Shown here one piece after another: positions 51,864-60,915 of a DNA stretch of 64,000 nucleotides. The DNA comes from JAGVPT01 sp963772165. GTDB lineage: Bacteria > Bacteroidota > Ignavibacteria > UBA10030 > UBA8401. The stretch is taken from NCBI GenBank assembly GCA_963772165.1, contig CAVYWA010000005.1, forward strand, positions 1 through 64,000, written 5' to 3'. Position numbers and translations under genes: made by a program. Under the pieces are notes generated by a model that made no database searches, was not told where the DNA came from, and saw only the letters and a list, made by a program, of their open reading frames with translations. Numbering within the stretch: position 1 is the first letter of the stretch; the number at the start of each line of letters is the position of its first letter.

Positions 51864-52602
51864 ACAAATAGATATTCTCGGAATTTCGTATAGTACATCG
51901 GATGACAAAGAAGTTCTCGACCGGATTCACAGGTCTGTCCGTGCAAGAACAAGGTTGACAATTATTCAACCCCATTTTTTTCATGCTGTGCTTGGCAGAA
52001 ACGATTCGACGATCTTTGGCCTGTATCAAAAATATGACCTCGCATTACCCGACGGATATGGGATGTATCTCGCAAGCAAGTTTTTGTACGGAGAAGACGG
52101 ATCCTTCAAGAAAGTTTTCAACGGCACCGATCTTTATGAGATGCTGTTGAAAGAAGCCAATCTTCACCGTTGGCGGGTCTTTTTCTTTGGCGATACTAAA
52201 CATACGCTGCAAGCTTTACGGCGAAGGCTTGAAGCTGCCTTCCCCGGCCTGATTATTGCCGGCACTCATCATGGTTTCGTCGACCTTGAAGACACGACAG
52301 TCTATTCTGCTATTAATGAAAGCAATGCGGACATCCTTTTGCTCGGGATGGGAACTCCGAAGCAGGACAAATGGCTGTGGAAGTATTGTCATGATCTTCG
52401 TGTTCCGGTGATGATGACGGTCGGTGCCGGCATCGGCTTTATGTCGGGAGAAAAGATAAGGGCGCCTAAAGCGCTGCGCCAGGCTCATCTCGAATGGTTG
52501 TTTAGATTTGCTCAAGAACCGCAACGGTTGTGGAAGCGATATCTTCTCGGAATCCCAAAATTTATTTTTTATATTTTTCTTCAAAGGATTCGACAGCGAT
52601 GA
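51853..52602 (+). CDS. WecG/TagA/CpsF family glycosyltransferase
   Basis: A 249-residue GT26 enzyme. I chose the ATG at 51853, inside the end of the GT4 gene. Motifs seen are LPDGYGMYLASKFL, FFFGDTKHTLQALRRRL, LLLGMGTPKQDKWL, and VGAGIGFMSGEKIRAPKALRQAHLEWLFR, all typical of WecG/TagA. It adds ManNAc(A)-type or similar sugars to lipid-linked glycans at the inner membrane. The stop overlaps the start of the C25 protease gene (ATGA). Confidence 0.93.
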   Translation: MPSEQIDILGISYSTSDDKEVLDRIHRSVRARTRLTIIQPHFFHAVLGRNDSTIFGLYQKYDLALPDGYGMYLASKFLYGEDGSFKKVFNGTDLYEMLLKEANLHRWRVFFFGDTKHTLQALRRRLEAAFPGLIIAGTHHGFVDLEDTTVYSAINESNADILLLGMGTPKQDKWLWKYCHDLRVPVMMTVGAGIGFMSGEKIRAPKALRQAHLEWLFRFAQEPQRLWKRYLLGIPKFIFYIFLQRIRQR

Positions 52603-55600
52603 GAAAGACAGCGCGAATATCGGCGCTCATAGTGTTACTATTCTTCATTCAAAAAGAATTCCTCTTTTCTGCCGATCAAAATGTGAAGAAGTATTCTTGG
52701 GGATCAATGCAGGCCGTGACCGTTGGCCCGAATGTAGTGAAGATGAAGTTGTCCCTGGAGCTGCAGGACGTCAGTGCCGGGTCTGCCGTTCTTTCTCAAA
52801 GAGTTTTGTACTATGCGCTTTCTCCATCCGAAGAGATCAAATCCAATGTGACAGGATTTGTCGCTGCTCGGACTTCTTTAAAAAATCTTTACCGTGTGCA
52901 GCATAGCCCTTTGACACGCGACACAGCTATCGTTAAACAAACACTTGAGCAAATCCCGGCAGGAGAACTGCCGTCGGCTCCCATCGCTAGCGTTGTCGGG
53001 TACGGCTGGTATCGGGGTTATTATTTGGCGCGAATCGAGGTCACTCCATTTTATAGTAATCCGTCGACTCATGCAGCTTCCTTTGCGCAATCCATCGAGG
53101 TGCAGTTGAACAAAAGGACGACAAAAATTACCTCTGCCCGCCCGCAAGTCAAGGTCAATGACCCGCATTTTAACCGCCTTCTTCGAGAACTCATTGTTAA
53201 TTTTGATGATGCCCAGCCCTACCAGGTGCCCGCGGTCAACGATACCACGGGGAACTGGTTTAATACTACGGCGAAGTATATCAAGCTCACGATCCCGAAC
53301 GACGGGATATACCGGATTACTCAAACGCAGTTGGATTCAATCTACCCGGCTATTGCCGGTGTCGACCCGCGAAAATTCCAAATTTTTGACCGGGGGAAGG
53401 AAATTCCAATTTTTGTTTCGGGTGAGAGTGATGGAGTCTTCAACCCGGGCGACTATCTCGAATTTCCGGCTTTGCGCAACTATACGGGTAAACATCGAAT
53501 TATTACCACAGCGCTTTCTCAAGAGTATAACGAATATCTCGATCGCTATACCGACTCCACAATCCTTTGGTTAACGTGGGGAACGAAAAGCGGAATGCGG
53601 TTAGCACAAAATTCCGTCAGCACAACAACGACGGACACACTTAAGACGTACACTGCCTTCATCCACATGGAAGTTCAAGGGCCGTATCCCGGATTGCAGA
53701 TGTCGGCGACGGACGTATATTCCTCACAAGATTACCGTTGGAATCCTTTTGACCTCTGGCCGTGGGATTTCTTAAACGGCTCGAGTACGGCTACTCAAAA
53801 TTTTGCTGCAAGCGATGTCGTTTTAAGTACGGACAGTGTTTCACTCTATGCAAAGATTGCAAGCTGGGGTGCCAGTGTGAGTACGGCCGCTCATCATATT
53901 GCGATTCGTCTGAACAATGGCGGCGACCTGAACGCTGTAACCCTCAACCTTGGAGATCAAGCGGTTTTGACGGGCAAGGCATCAGCGGCTTCTCTTCAAA
54001 ACGGGTCAAATTCCGTATCGTTGTATTCATACCCGACGTCTGCGGCAACGAACAGCATTATTTATGATTGGTTTGAAATTGAATATCCCCGTCAGCTCAT
54101 CGTTGCGGGCGATACGCTCCTCTTCGATTTCCGAACTCTTACCGACAGGCATTTTCGGACCGTTCAAATTTCGGGCTTACAATCCTCTAATTTCCTTCTC
54201 TATAGAATAAAACCTTCGGCTGAAAGGATATCAAACTATATTCTTTCCGGGGCAGCGCCGTACACCGTCACATTCTGCGATACCGTCGGTTCCCAGGAAC
54301 AATACGTTATTGTGCCGCAGTCAAAAGTCTATACTCCTGTTTTTACAACGATAAAAAATTTCACAGGACTCCGTTCGAACAAGAGCCAGACCGATTACAT
54401 CGCCATCACCCATCCAAAATTTTATCCGGAAGCAGTACAGTATGTGCAGAGTGTAGCAGCAGCGAAACACTTGAATGCACGGCTGTTCAATGTGAACGAT
54501 ATCTTCGATGAATTCGGGTTCGGCTACCCGACCGCGGAAGCGGTTCAGGCATTTGTGCAATCGTCGTTCCAATGGAATAGTCCTTTCCCGTCATATCTTG
54601 TCCTCTTGGGGGATGCATCGTATGACTATAAATATTATTACGGCAATTACAACGCGATCAACTATGTCCCTTCCGTAGGATATCCGGTCAGCGACGTCGC
54701 CTACGCCGTTCTCGATACCGTGACGAACTTGCCGCAAATGTACGTCGGCCGAATTCCCGTAAATAATGTAGGAGATTTAACCCAATATCTTTCATTCTAT
54801 AATTCAACCATCACAACGCCGGATGACGATTGGAATAAGCATTACCTGCTTTTCACCGGCGGCGACCCGACGGTTCAGGGACAGATTGATCTTTTAAAGT
54901 CGGTGAACGACGAAGTAGCTTCTACGCTGATCACTCCTCCGCCGATCGGCGGCATTGCAACACATTTTTATAAAACTATAAACCCTCAATCGGATTTCGG
55001 TCCATTTACATCACAGCAGGTTAAAGACGCGATTTCAACGGGCGGGGTTTTTATTTCATACATCGGACATAGCGGCACGCAAACATGGGATAACAGCATC
55101 GGCGACCCTCTTCAATTGAAAAATTCTCGAGGGAGGTATCCTTTAATTACGGACATGGGATGCTCCACAGGAAAGTTTGCGGAGCCGCAGATTCAATCCT
55201 TCAGCGAGCTCTTCATTGTCGGGCCGGAGGCGAGTGCAATTGATTATATCGGCAATTCTTCTTTAGGGTTTGAAAGCATCGCGACGTCCCTTCCGCCGAT
55301 ATTCTATTCTGCCATGCTCAAAGATTCCATCACCCGCGTCGGCGTGACGCATTTGACGGCGAAACTCAGGCAAATATCCCAGCAGGGCCTGAGCCAGGTC
55401 AATCAGATCATGCTTTTTAATAATACATTGATCGGCGATCCGACTGTCGACCTGCAGATTCCGTTTCTCCCTAATCTTTTTATTCAGGAGAATCTCATCA
55501 GCTCTTCGTCTTCCGTCTTAACCGACGATCAGGATAGCGCTGCCGTGAGTATTGTCTATGCTAATTACGGGTCCGTCACTGGCGACAGCGTCGACGTTCA

Positions 55601-57956
55601 AATTCAACATCTCTATCATTCTCAGGTCGTTCAATCGTGGCTTTTGAGAAGGCCCATGCCCCTTATCTATGACACTTTAACAGTCTACATTTCCATCAAG
55701 CAGGAAGCCGATGAACACGACGTCGTTGTTACGCTTGATCCTTCAAACAAAATAACGGAGTTAACAAAGAGCGATAATTCTGCGACAAAAGCATTTTTTG
55801 TTTCGTCAACAGATTTCAAGATTGTTCAGCCCCAGCCTCTGTCTGCAGCAGCAGTTTCGAATCTTGTTTTGTTGAACCCGACCACGCAGCCCTATAACCC
55901 GGCCAACCTTGTCACCTTGGAGGTTGACACCCTGAGCGATTATTCCTCAACGGTAAAACCGCTGACGCTGAATGTCCCGATGGGCGTGGTGTCGACCTCG
56001 TTTTCCCTCACATCACTCCGAAGTTTGAAGAGATATTATTGGCGTGCAAAATTCCAGACAAGCTCGGGGGATTGGTCTACCGGTACGTTTTATCAAGGGA
56101 CGGATCCGGCAAAGACGATCGGGCAAGTAGATTCGGTCGGATGGCAGGGAAATTCTTTTGTCCGTACGACTTTTCTTCCAGGGACCGGTTCAAAAATACA
56201 AAATACAACCATCGTACTGCAGGCAATCTCCGGAGGTTTTTTAGATGGAAATTTTGGAGCTGTCGAGCTTAACGGAGTAAATAAGCTGCCGAGTACTTTG
56301 GCGAGAGGACATTCCATCGTTGTCATCGACCCGGGTGCGGATACAGTGATCAAACAGGGAACGTATGACTTGTACGGAAACGCGGCGCTTGCCGATTCGA
56401 TTGCTCAATTTCTTAACTCGATTGCGAACGGAGATATTGTCGTCGCCGTTATCATCAACGACGGCTGGACGAATATAACGAGTGCAGTAACAAACGCTTA
56501 TCACACGATTGGAAGTAAACTTATCGACTCGGTGAAATTCCGGGACTCGTGGGCAATTATCGGAAGAAAAGGGGCAGTTCCGGGGAGCGTTCAAGAGGAA
56601 TGGAAAAAAAGCACTACGGGAAAAGCTATTCTTGACACAACGATCACGCAAATTGTACAGTCCGGCAGTATAACGACCTCTACTATCGGTCCGGTCAGCG
56701 GATGGAGCCAGCTCTCCATAGACAGAGTTGTTCCAGCCGGCGCGCGGCTGACCGTAACAATGGTGGGTATTCTCAACAGCGGAAACACCGACACGCTTTT
56801 TTCATCGTATGATTCGTCGTCCGTAAGCCTCCAGAAGATTTCTGCGGTTCGGTATCCAAACGCCCGGTTGGTATTCAATTTTACTGCCAACTCGTCTCTG
56901 AATTCTCCTGTGCTCAGCGACTGGAGCATCAAAGCACAACTGCCCCCGGAACTGGTCCTTTCTCAGAACACGGTGTCATTGGAGAAATCAACGATGCAAG
57001 AAGGGGAGATCATCAACGTGGGGGCGAGTGTTTATAATGTCGGTTCATCGGCGGCGGACAGTGTTTTGATTTCTATTTTGACCGATGACAGCGGAGCTCT
57101 TCGAACACTTCAGAATACCATCGTCCCCGTTCTCAACGCTCAGGACTCCGTCAAAGTTCAAACGCAGTATGACAGCCGGGGCAAACGGGGAAACCATTCC
57201 TTCACTTTCGAAGCGGACCCTAACAATACCATCACGGAGTTCTACAAATCGAACAACACCGCGGTCATTCCGTATACCGTGTTGGCCGATACGCTCAGTC
57301 CTACCATTGATGTTACCTTTGACAATGTGCAAGTGTTGAACGGCGATTATGTTCGAGCGGCACCCCTAGTGATTTTCCAGGTTCACGATCCAAACGGGGC
57401 TTCGCTTTCGCAAGCCGACACCTCAAACGTCTACATTGAATTAGACGGCAATCAGGTATTTTACACTGGGAGCAGCATTCTTCAGTTTACCGGTGGGACA
57501 GCTCCAGTTGTTGCTGAAGTCCGGTGGACTCCCCAGCTGACGGAAGGCCAGCACACTGTACGTTATTTTGCAAAAGATGCGGCGGGAAATTCTTCGGATA
57601 CGACGTTGCTTTCCGTTAATGTGACAAACACGCTGCAGCTCTCGGAGGTCTACAACATTCCAAACCCGTTTGCCGGCGGGACAACCTTTACCTTCATCCT
57701 TGCCGGGAATGATAACCCGCAGAGCGTGCACATAAAAATTTATACCGTTGCAGGTCGCTTGATTCAGGATTTGGACTTTTCGTCGAAAGTGCATGTCGGC
57801 ATTAATGGATATTCCAGTTCGAGCGATAATCTTTATTGGAATGGAAGGGATAGAGACGGGGACGAAATCGCCAACGGTGTCTATTTCTACCGGGTTGTCG
57901 TCAGCGGGAGCGGGCAGCAGGTGGCAGCGACGCAAAAGCTGGTGAAGATGAGGTAG
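52599..57956 (+). CDS. Giant C25 (gingipain/PorU-type) peptidase with CARDB-like and FlgD-like domains
   Basis: A 1785-residue exported protein. I chose the ATG at 52599, which overlaps the wecG/tagA-like stop and opens a signal peptide. The C25 peptidase domain lies at about residues 600-1000 and has the catalytic His in FISYIGHSGTQTW and the Cys in DMGCSTGKFAEP. Beta-rich CARDB-like segments follow, and a FlgD-like Ig domain ends the protein (EVYNIPNPFAGGTTFTF, NGVYFYRVVVSG), the usual signal for type IX secretion. Domain content resembles PorU, the sortase that joins type IX cargo to anionic lipopolysaccharide. It is longer than typical PorU, so another C25 secreted protease is possible. 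Confidence 0.85.
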   Translation: MRKTARISALIVLLFFIQKEFLFSADQNVKKYSWGSMQAVTVGPNVVKMKLSLELQDVSAGSAVLSQRVLYYALSPSEEIKSNVTGFVAARTSLKNLYRVQHSPLTRDTAIVKQTLEQIPAGELPSAPIASVVGYGWYRGYYLARIEVTPFYSNPSTHAASFAQSIEVQLNKRTTKITSARPQVKVNDPHFNRLLRELIVNFDDAQPYQVPAVNDTTGNWFNTTAKYIKLTIPNDGIYRITQTQLDSIYPAIAGVDPRKFQIFDRGKEIPIFVSGESDGVFNPGDYLEFPALRNYTGKHRIITTALSQEYNEYLDRYTDSTILWLTWGTKSGMRLAQNSVSTTTTDTLKTYTAFIHMEVQGPYPGLQMSATDVYSSQDYRWNPFDLWPWDFLNGSSTATQNFAASDVVLSTDSVSLYAKIASWGASVSTAAHHIAIRLNNGGDLNAVTLNLGDQAVLTGKASAASLQNGSNSVSLYSYPTSAATNSIIYDWFEIEYPRQLIVAGDTLLFDFRTLTDRHFRTVQISGLQSSNFLLYRIKPSAERISNYILSGAAPYTVTFCDTVGSQEQYVIVPQSKVYTPVFTTIKNFTGLRSNKSQTDYIAITHPKFYPEAVQYVQSVAAAKHLNARLFNVNDIFDEFGFGYPTAEAVQAFVQSSFQWNSPFPSYLVLLGDASYDYKYYYGNYNAINYVPSVGYPVSDVAYAVLDTVTNLPQMYVGRIPVNNVGDLTQYLSFYNSTITTPDDDWNKHYLLFTGGDPTVQGQIDLLKSVNDEVASTLITPPPIGGIATHFYKTINPQSDFGPFTSQQVKDAISTGGVFISYIGHSGTQTWDNSIGDPLQLKNSRGRYPLITDMGCSTGKFAEPQIQSFSELFIVGPEASAIDYIGNSSLGFESIATSLPPIFYSAMLKDSITRVGVTHLTAKLRQISQQGLSQVNQIMLFNNTLIGDPTVDLQIPFLPNLFIQENLISSSSSVLTDDQDSAAVSIVYANYGSVTGDSVDVQIQHLYHSQVVQSWLLRRPMPLIYDTLTVYISIKQEADEHDVVVTLDPSNKITELTKSDNSATKAFFVSSTDFKIVQPQPLSAAAVSNLVLLNPTTQPYNPANLVTLEVDTLSDYSSTVKPLTLNVPMGVVSTSFSLTSLRSLKRYYWRAKFQTSSGDWSTGTFYQGTDPAKTIGQVDSVGWQGNSFVRTTFLPGTGSKIQNTTIVLQAISGGFLDGNFGAVELNGVNKLPSTLARGHSIVVIDPGADTVIKQGTYDLYGNAALADSIAQFLNSIANGDIVVAVIINDGWTNITSAVTNAYHTIGSKLIDSVKFRDSWAIIGRKGAVPGSVQEEWKKSTTGKAILDTTITQIVQSGSITTSTIGPVSGWSQLSIDRVVPAGARLTVTMVGILNSGNTDTLFSSYDSSSVSLQKISAVRYPNARLVFNFTANSSLNSPVLSDWSIKAQLPPELVLSQNTVSLEKSTMQEGEIINVGASVYNVGSSAADSVLISILTDDSGALRTLQNTIVPVLNAQDSVKVQTQYDSRGKRGNHSFTFEADPNNTITEFYKSNNTAVIPYTVLADTLSPTIDVTFDNVQVLNGDYVRAAPLVIFQVHDPNGASLSQADTSNVYIELDGNQVFYTGSSILQFTGGTAPVVAEVRWTPQLTEGQHTVRYFAKDAAGNSSDTTLLSVNVTNTLQLSEVYNIPNPFAGGTTFTFILAGNDNPQSVHIKIYTVAGRLIQDLDFSSKVHVGINGYSSSSDNLYWNGRDRDGDEIANGVYFYRVVVSGSGQQVAATQKLVKMR

Positions 57957-57957
57957 T

Positions 57958-58055
57958 GAGTAATCAGTAAACAGTAATCAGTAAGCAGTAGGCAGTGAGC
58001 AGAGATCAAGACTCAGGACTAAGGACCACGGACTAAGGACTACGGACTAAGGACT
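57958..58055 (+). repeat. Heptameric tandem repeat array (14 units)
   Basis: Fourteen 7-bp units run without interruption from 57958 to 58055. The first are GAGTAAT, CAGTAAA, CAGTAAT, CAGTAAG, CAGTAGG, CAGTGAG and CAGAGAT. The last drift to CAGGACT, AAGGACC, then alternating ACGGACT and AAGGACT. The array lies in the whole gap between the C25 gene and the next start codon and looks like the STRR heptamers known in cyanobacteria. Confidence 0.9.
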
Positions 58056-58060
58056 AACAA

Positions 58061-58414
58061 ATGTACGAACACACGTCAAAACCGTTATTGGAGCGAAAAC
58101 GTTTTCTCCGGCGGATGCTTCACCACTGGCTGTTTGCATCGGCGGTTGTGATTGTTTCTTTGGGGCTGGGCATTGTGGGGTATTGTATCACCGAAGGCAT
58201 GGCGTTCATTGATGCGCTGTTGAACGCTTCGATGATTTTAGGGGGCATGGGCCCGGTGAACGAACTTCATACTCCAGCTGGAAAAATTTTTGCTTCATTC
58301 TATGCTCTTTTTTCGGGGATGATATTCCTTGTCGTCGCGGGGATCATCATTGCTCCGCTTGTTCACAGACTGCTTCACTGGATGCGATTGGAAAAGGAAC
58401 AAAAGCTTCTCTAG
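58061..58414 (+). CDS. Two-transmembrane protein resembling a K+ channel pore without selectivity filter
   Basis: A 117-residue inner-membrane protein. TM1 is about residues 25-45, and TM2 is about 82-103. Between them is an FIDALLNASMILGGMGPVNELHTPAGKIFASFYAL segment, which has the layout of a pore helix, filter loop and TM2 entry of 2TM ion channels. GGMGP takes the place of the TVGYG filter, so potassium selectivity is not expected. It has no clear Shine-Dalgarno sequence, since the heptamer array ends 5 bases upstream. Function unknown. Confidence 0.65.
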   Translation: MYEHTSKPLLERKRFLRRMLHHWLFASAVVIVSLGLGIVGYCITEGMAFIDALLNASMILGGMGPVNELHTPAGKIFASFYALFSGMIFLVVAGIIIAPLVHRLLHWMRLEKEQKLL

Positions 58415-58576
58415 CTGAAACTTTTTGATATTCGGTGGAAGACTTTGTTTCTGTGCGACTCTCAGTGCCGCTGTGTGTAACAAATGTAATGTTTCGCAAG
58501 GAGGCGCAGAGAAAGAATGTTAACCATTGTCCTTTTATTTTTCGTACACATCATTTGACTTTGGAGCGATGAACAC

Positions 58577-59776
58577 ATGCCGGATTTAAAGGACGGTACC
58601 GATAGCGCCCGGCGAAGCACGAGTAGTGTATTGCGGGAAGTGGCACTTCTGTTTCTCCGGCTTGGGACAATATCCTTCGGAGGCCCAGCAGCCCATATTG
58701 CAATGATGGAAGATGAAGTCGTGAAGCGGCGGAAGTGGATCAGCCATGAGTACTTCCTTGACTTGCTCGGAGCCACAAATATTATTCCGGGTCCAAATTC
58801 GACCGAGATGGGAATCCATATCGGTTACCTACGAGCAGGATGGAAGGGTCTTGTGCTCGCAGGTGTCTGTTTTATTCTCCCTGCTGTTACTATTTCCATC
58901 GTGTTCGCACACCTTTACGTCTTGTATGGCTCGTTTCCGCAGATGAATAGTTTTATTTGGGGAATCCGTTCGGCGGTCATTGCCATTATCCTCTCTGCAA
59001 TAATCCGGCTTGGTAAAACTCAGGCCAAGAATTTTTTCATACTGGTTATCAGCGCAGTTGTGTGTGTATTGAGTTTTTTGAAAGTGGATGCGATCGCATT
59101 GCTGGCCGGTGCGGGCATTCTCGGATTTCTGTGGGGCAACAGAAAGAGATTGAAGACACCCCCTCTTGCCATATTGTTGACGCTGGGTTTGCCCGCAGCG
59201 CTTGTTTCGGTCTCACCCAAAACTTCTGAACTCGCGGCAATTCCTCCTACCATTTCTTCGCTTGGATTATTTTTTCTTAAGATCGGCTCAATACTCTACG
59301 GCAGTGGATATGTGCTGGCGGCGTTCCTTCAAGGCGGACTGGTTGACGCGAGACATTGGCTGACGCAAACGCAGTTGCTCGATGCGATTGCGGTCGGGCA
59401 ATTCACGCCGGGGCCAGTTCTCTCGACTGCGACGTTTATTGGATATCTCATTCTTGGATTTCCCGGCGCAATGGTTTCGACGGTCGGTATTTTCCTTCCA
59501 TCGTTCATCTACGTACTTGCGATAAGTCCAATCGTACCGAAACTTCGAAAATCGGCATCGACTGCCGGATTCCTTGACGGTGTCAACGCAGCCTCGCTTG
59601 GTTTAATGCTGTCGGTATGCGTGATTCTCGGCATGTCCACGCTGATAAATCCTGGAGCATGGATTATTTTTATTGTTGCTGCGGCTATTATCGTCCGATG
59701 GAATTTTCATGCAGCATGGATTGTTGTTGGTGCAGCTATCCTTGGATGGCTTTTTTCAATGGCAGGAATAATGTAA
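58577..59776 (+). CDS. chrA: Chromate transporter (ChrA, long form)
   Basis: A 399-residue inner-membrane protein made of two homologous halves of about 190 residues. Each half has the CHR signature: FLRLGTISFGGPAAHIAMM near residue 27-45 and FLKIGSILYGSGYVLAAFLQ near 235-255, each followed by a GxxxxGPxxST/E-type loop (IIPGPNSTEM and FTPGPVLSTATFIGYL). Length is normal for the two-domain form. It exports chromate or takes up sulfate-like oxyanions. A cytochrome-like gene follows 13 bases later. Confidence 0.95.
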   Translation: MPDLKDGTDSARRSTSSVLREVALLFLRLGTISFGGPAAHIAMMEDEVVKRRKWISHEYFLDLLGATNIIPGPNSTEMGIHIGYLRAGWKGLVLAGVCFILPAVTISIVFAHLYVLYGSFPQMNSFIWGIRSAVIAIILSAIIRLGKTQAKNFFILVISAVVCVLSFLKVDAIALLAGAGILGFLWGNRKRLKTPPLAILLTLGLPAALVSVSPKTSELAAIPPTISSLGLFFLKIGSILYGSGYVLAAFLQGGLVDARHWLTQTQLLDAIAVGQFTPGPVLSTATFIGYLILGFPGAMVSTVGIFLPSFIYVLAISPIVPKLRKSASTAGFLDGVNAASLGLMLSVCVILGMSTLINPGAWIIFIVAAAIIVRWNFHAAWIVVGAAILGWLFSMAGIM

Positions 59777-59789
59777 CGGAGATGAACGT

Positions 59790-60347
59790 ATGAAAAAGAA
59801 CAGCGTAATCGTTGCAGCAGTTGCACTCTTGCTCTTCATCATAATGTTTTTTTCATCAAAAATTGCATCGGCGGGGGATGATTCATCACCTCAGGATTTA
59901 AAGAGTGTTGTGGTGTCTCTTCGAGACTCACTGAAGGATGTTCAACAGCAGCTTGACCAGCTTAAACAACAGGCGCCGGGGTTGGGCGAATATATGACGA
60001 CAATCCAACTTCACGCAGCAAAACTGTGGTTCGCAGTCGGGGCATCGAATTGGGATTTAGCTTCGTATGAGCTGGATGAAATGAGCGAGACGATGGACGC
60101 AGCACGGGCACTGCATGTGTTCAAGAATGGACTGGACGTTGCCGGCGTTCTTCAAAGCCTGCAGGAGACACAAATTCCGTTGATGCGCCAGGCGATTGCT
60201 TCTAAAAGAAGCTCAACGTTCACATCGGCGTACGGCGAGACACTCGATGCCTGCAACGGTTGTCACCGGTCTGCCGGGTATGGCTTTATCTCTATTATGC
60301 CTCCAACTGCACCCCCGGTCACGAATCAGCGGTGGAATCCGCAATAA
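59790..60347 (+). CDS. Single-haem c-type cytochrome-like secreted protein
   Basis: A 185-residue exported protein. The signal peptide is at the N terminus (AAVALLLFIIMFFSSKIASA). The mature part is a helical bundle with VVSLRDSLKDVQQQLDQLKQQ near its start. A single CNGCH (CxxCH) haem motif is near residue 162, followed by a Pro-rich tail. The haem position near the C terminus and the helix pattern resemble cytochrome c-prime-like bundles, but I do not assign a family. It follows chrA closely, so it may be part of the same transcript. The role is unknown. Confidence 0.7.
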   Translation: MKKNSVIVAAVALLLFIIMFFSSKIASAGDDSSPQDLKSVVVSLRDSLKDVQQQLDQLKQQAPGLGEYMTTIQLHAAKLWFAVGASNWDLASYELDEMSETMDAARALHVFKNGLDVAGVLQSLQETQIPLMRQAIASKRSSTFTSAYGETLDACNGCHRSAGYGFISIMPPTAPPVTNQRWNPQ

Positions 60348-60374
60348 TAAACAACGTTCATTGAATAACCGGTT

Positions 60375-60803
60375 ATGAGGCTGTGGTCGCTGGACCCGCA
60401 ATATCTCGACACAAAGGGGCTGGTTGCTCTTTGGCGCGAAAGCCTTCTTGCAAAAAAAGTTTTGCGAGGTCTGACGAAGGGCTATAAACACCATCCGCAA
60501 TTAATGCGGTTCAAGGCACAAAAAAATAGCCTGCAAGCCATCGATCGGTATTTGATGGGAGTGTACATCGAATCGACAAAACGGGGGTTTGCTTTTAATC
60601 GAAAGAAAATCGGCAAAAGGTTTTCGCGGAAGAGAATAAATGTTACAAGGGGACAGCTTGAATATGAACTTATCCATCTCAGGAAGAAGCTTAAAAAAAG
60701 AAATCGTGAGAAATTCATAGCACTACAAAACATTTCGTTCCCGAGAACACATCCCCTTTTTAAAGTGGTAAGCGGAAAGGTAGAGGAGTGGGAAAAGCTT
60801 TAG
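60375..60803 (+). CDS. Pyrimidine dimer DNA glycosylase/DUF1722-like protein
   Basis: A 142-residue basic soluble protein. The N terminus MRLWSLDPQYLDTKGLVALW, with RESLLAKKVLRGLTKGYKHHPQLMRFK, is the signature of the family named pyrimidine dimer DNA glycosylase/endonuclease V-like in databases, and the central YIESTKRGFAFNRKKIGKRF is typical too. It may act in repair of UV damage, which in this family is mostly inferred from the distant T4 endonuclease V fold. It has no close functional partner nearby. Confidence 0.82.
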   Translation: MRLWSLDPQYLDTKGLVALWRESLLAKKVLRGLTKGYKHHPQLMRFKAQKNSLQAIDRYLMGVYIESTKRGFAFNRKKIGKRFSRKRINVTRGQLEYELIHLRKKLKKRNREKFIALQNISFPRTHPLFKVVSGKVEEWEKL

Positions 60804-60825
60804 CCTGGGATTTTAAAAGATTATT

Positions 60826-60860
60826 TGTTCATTGTTCGTTGTTGATTGTTCATTGATCTA
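60826..60860 (+). repeat. Short heptameric tandem repeat (5 units)
   Basis: Units TGTTCAT, TGTTCGT, TGTTGAT, TGTTCAT and TGATCTA run consecutively from 60826 to 60860. The period is 7 bp as in the array at 57958. It lies in the gap between the DNA glycosylase-like gene and the PIG-L gene. Confidence 0.7.
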
Positions 60861-60915
60861 TAATTGGATATATTAAAGAAAAAATTCTCTCCCAAACCGT
60901 TTTGCCCTTAACTCT

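Noticed and set aside
57958..58060. The heptamer array as a CRISPR array or an attachment site
   Set aside because: Units are contiguous with no spacers, and no integrase gene lies near.
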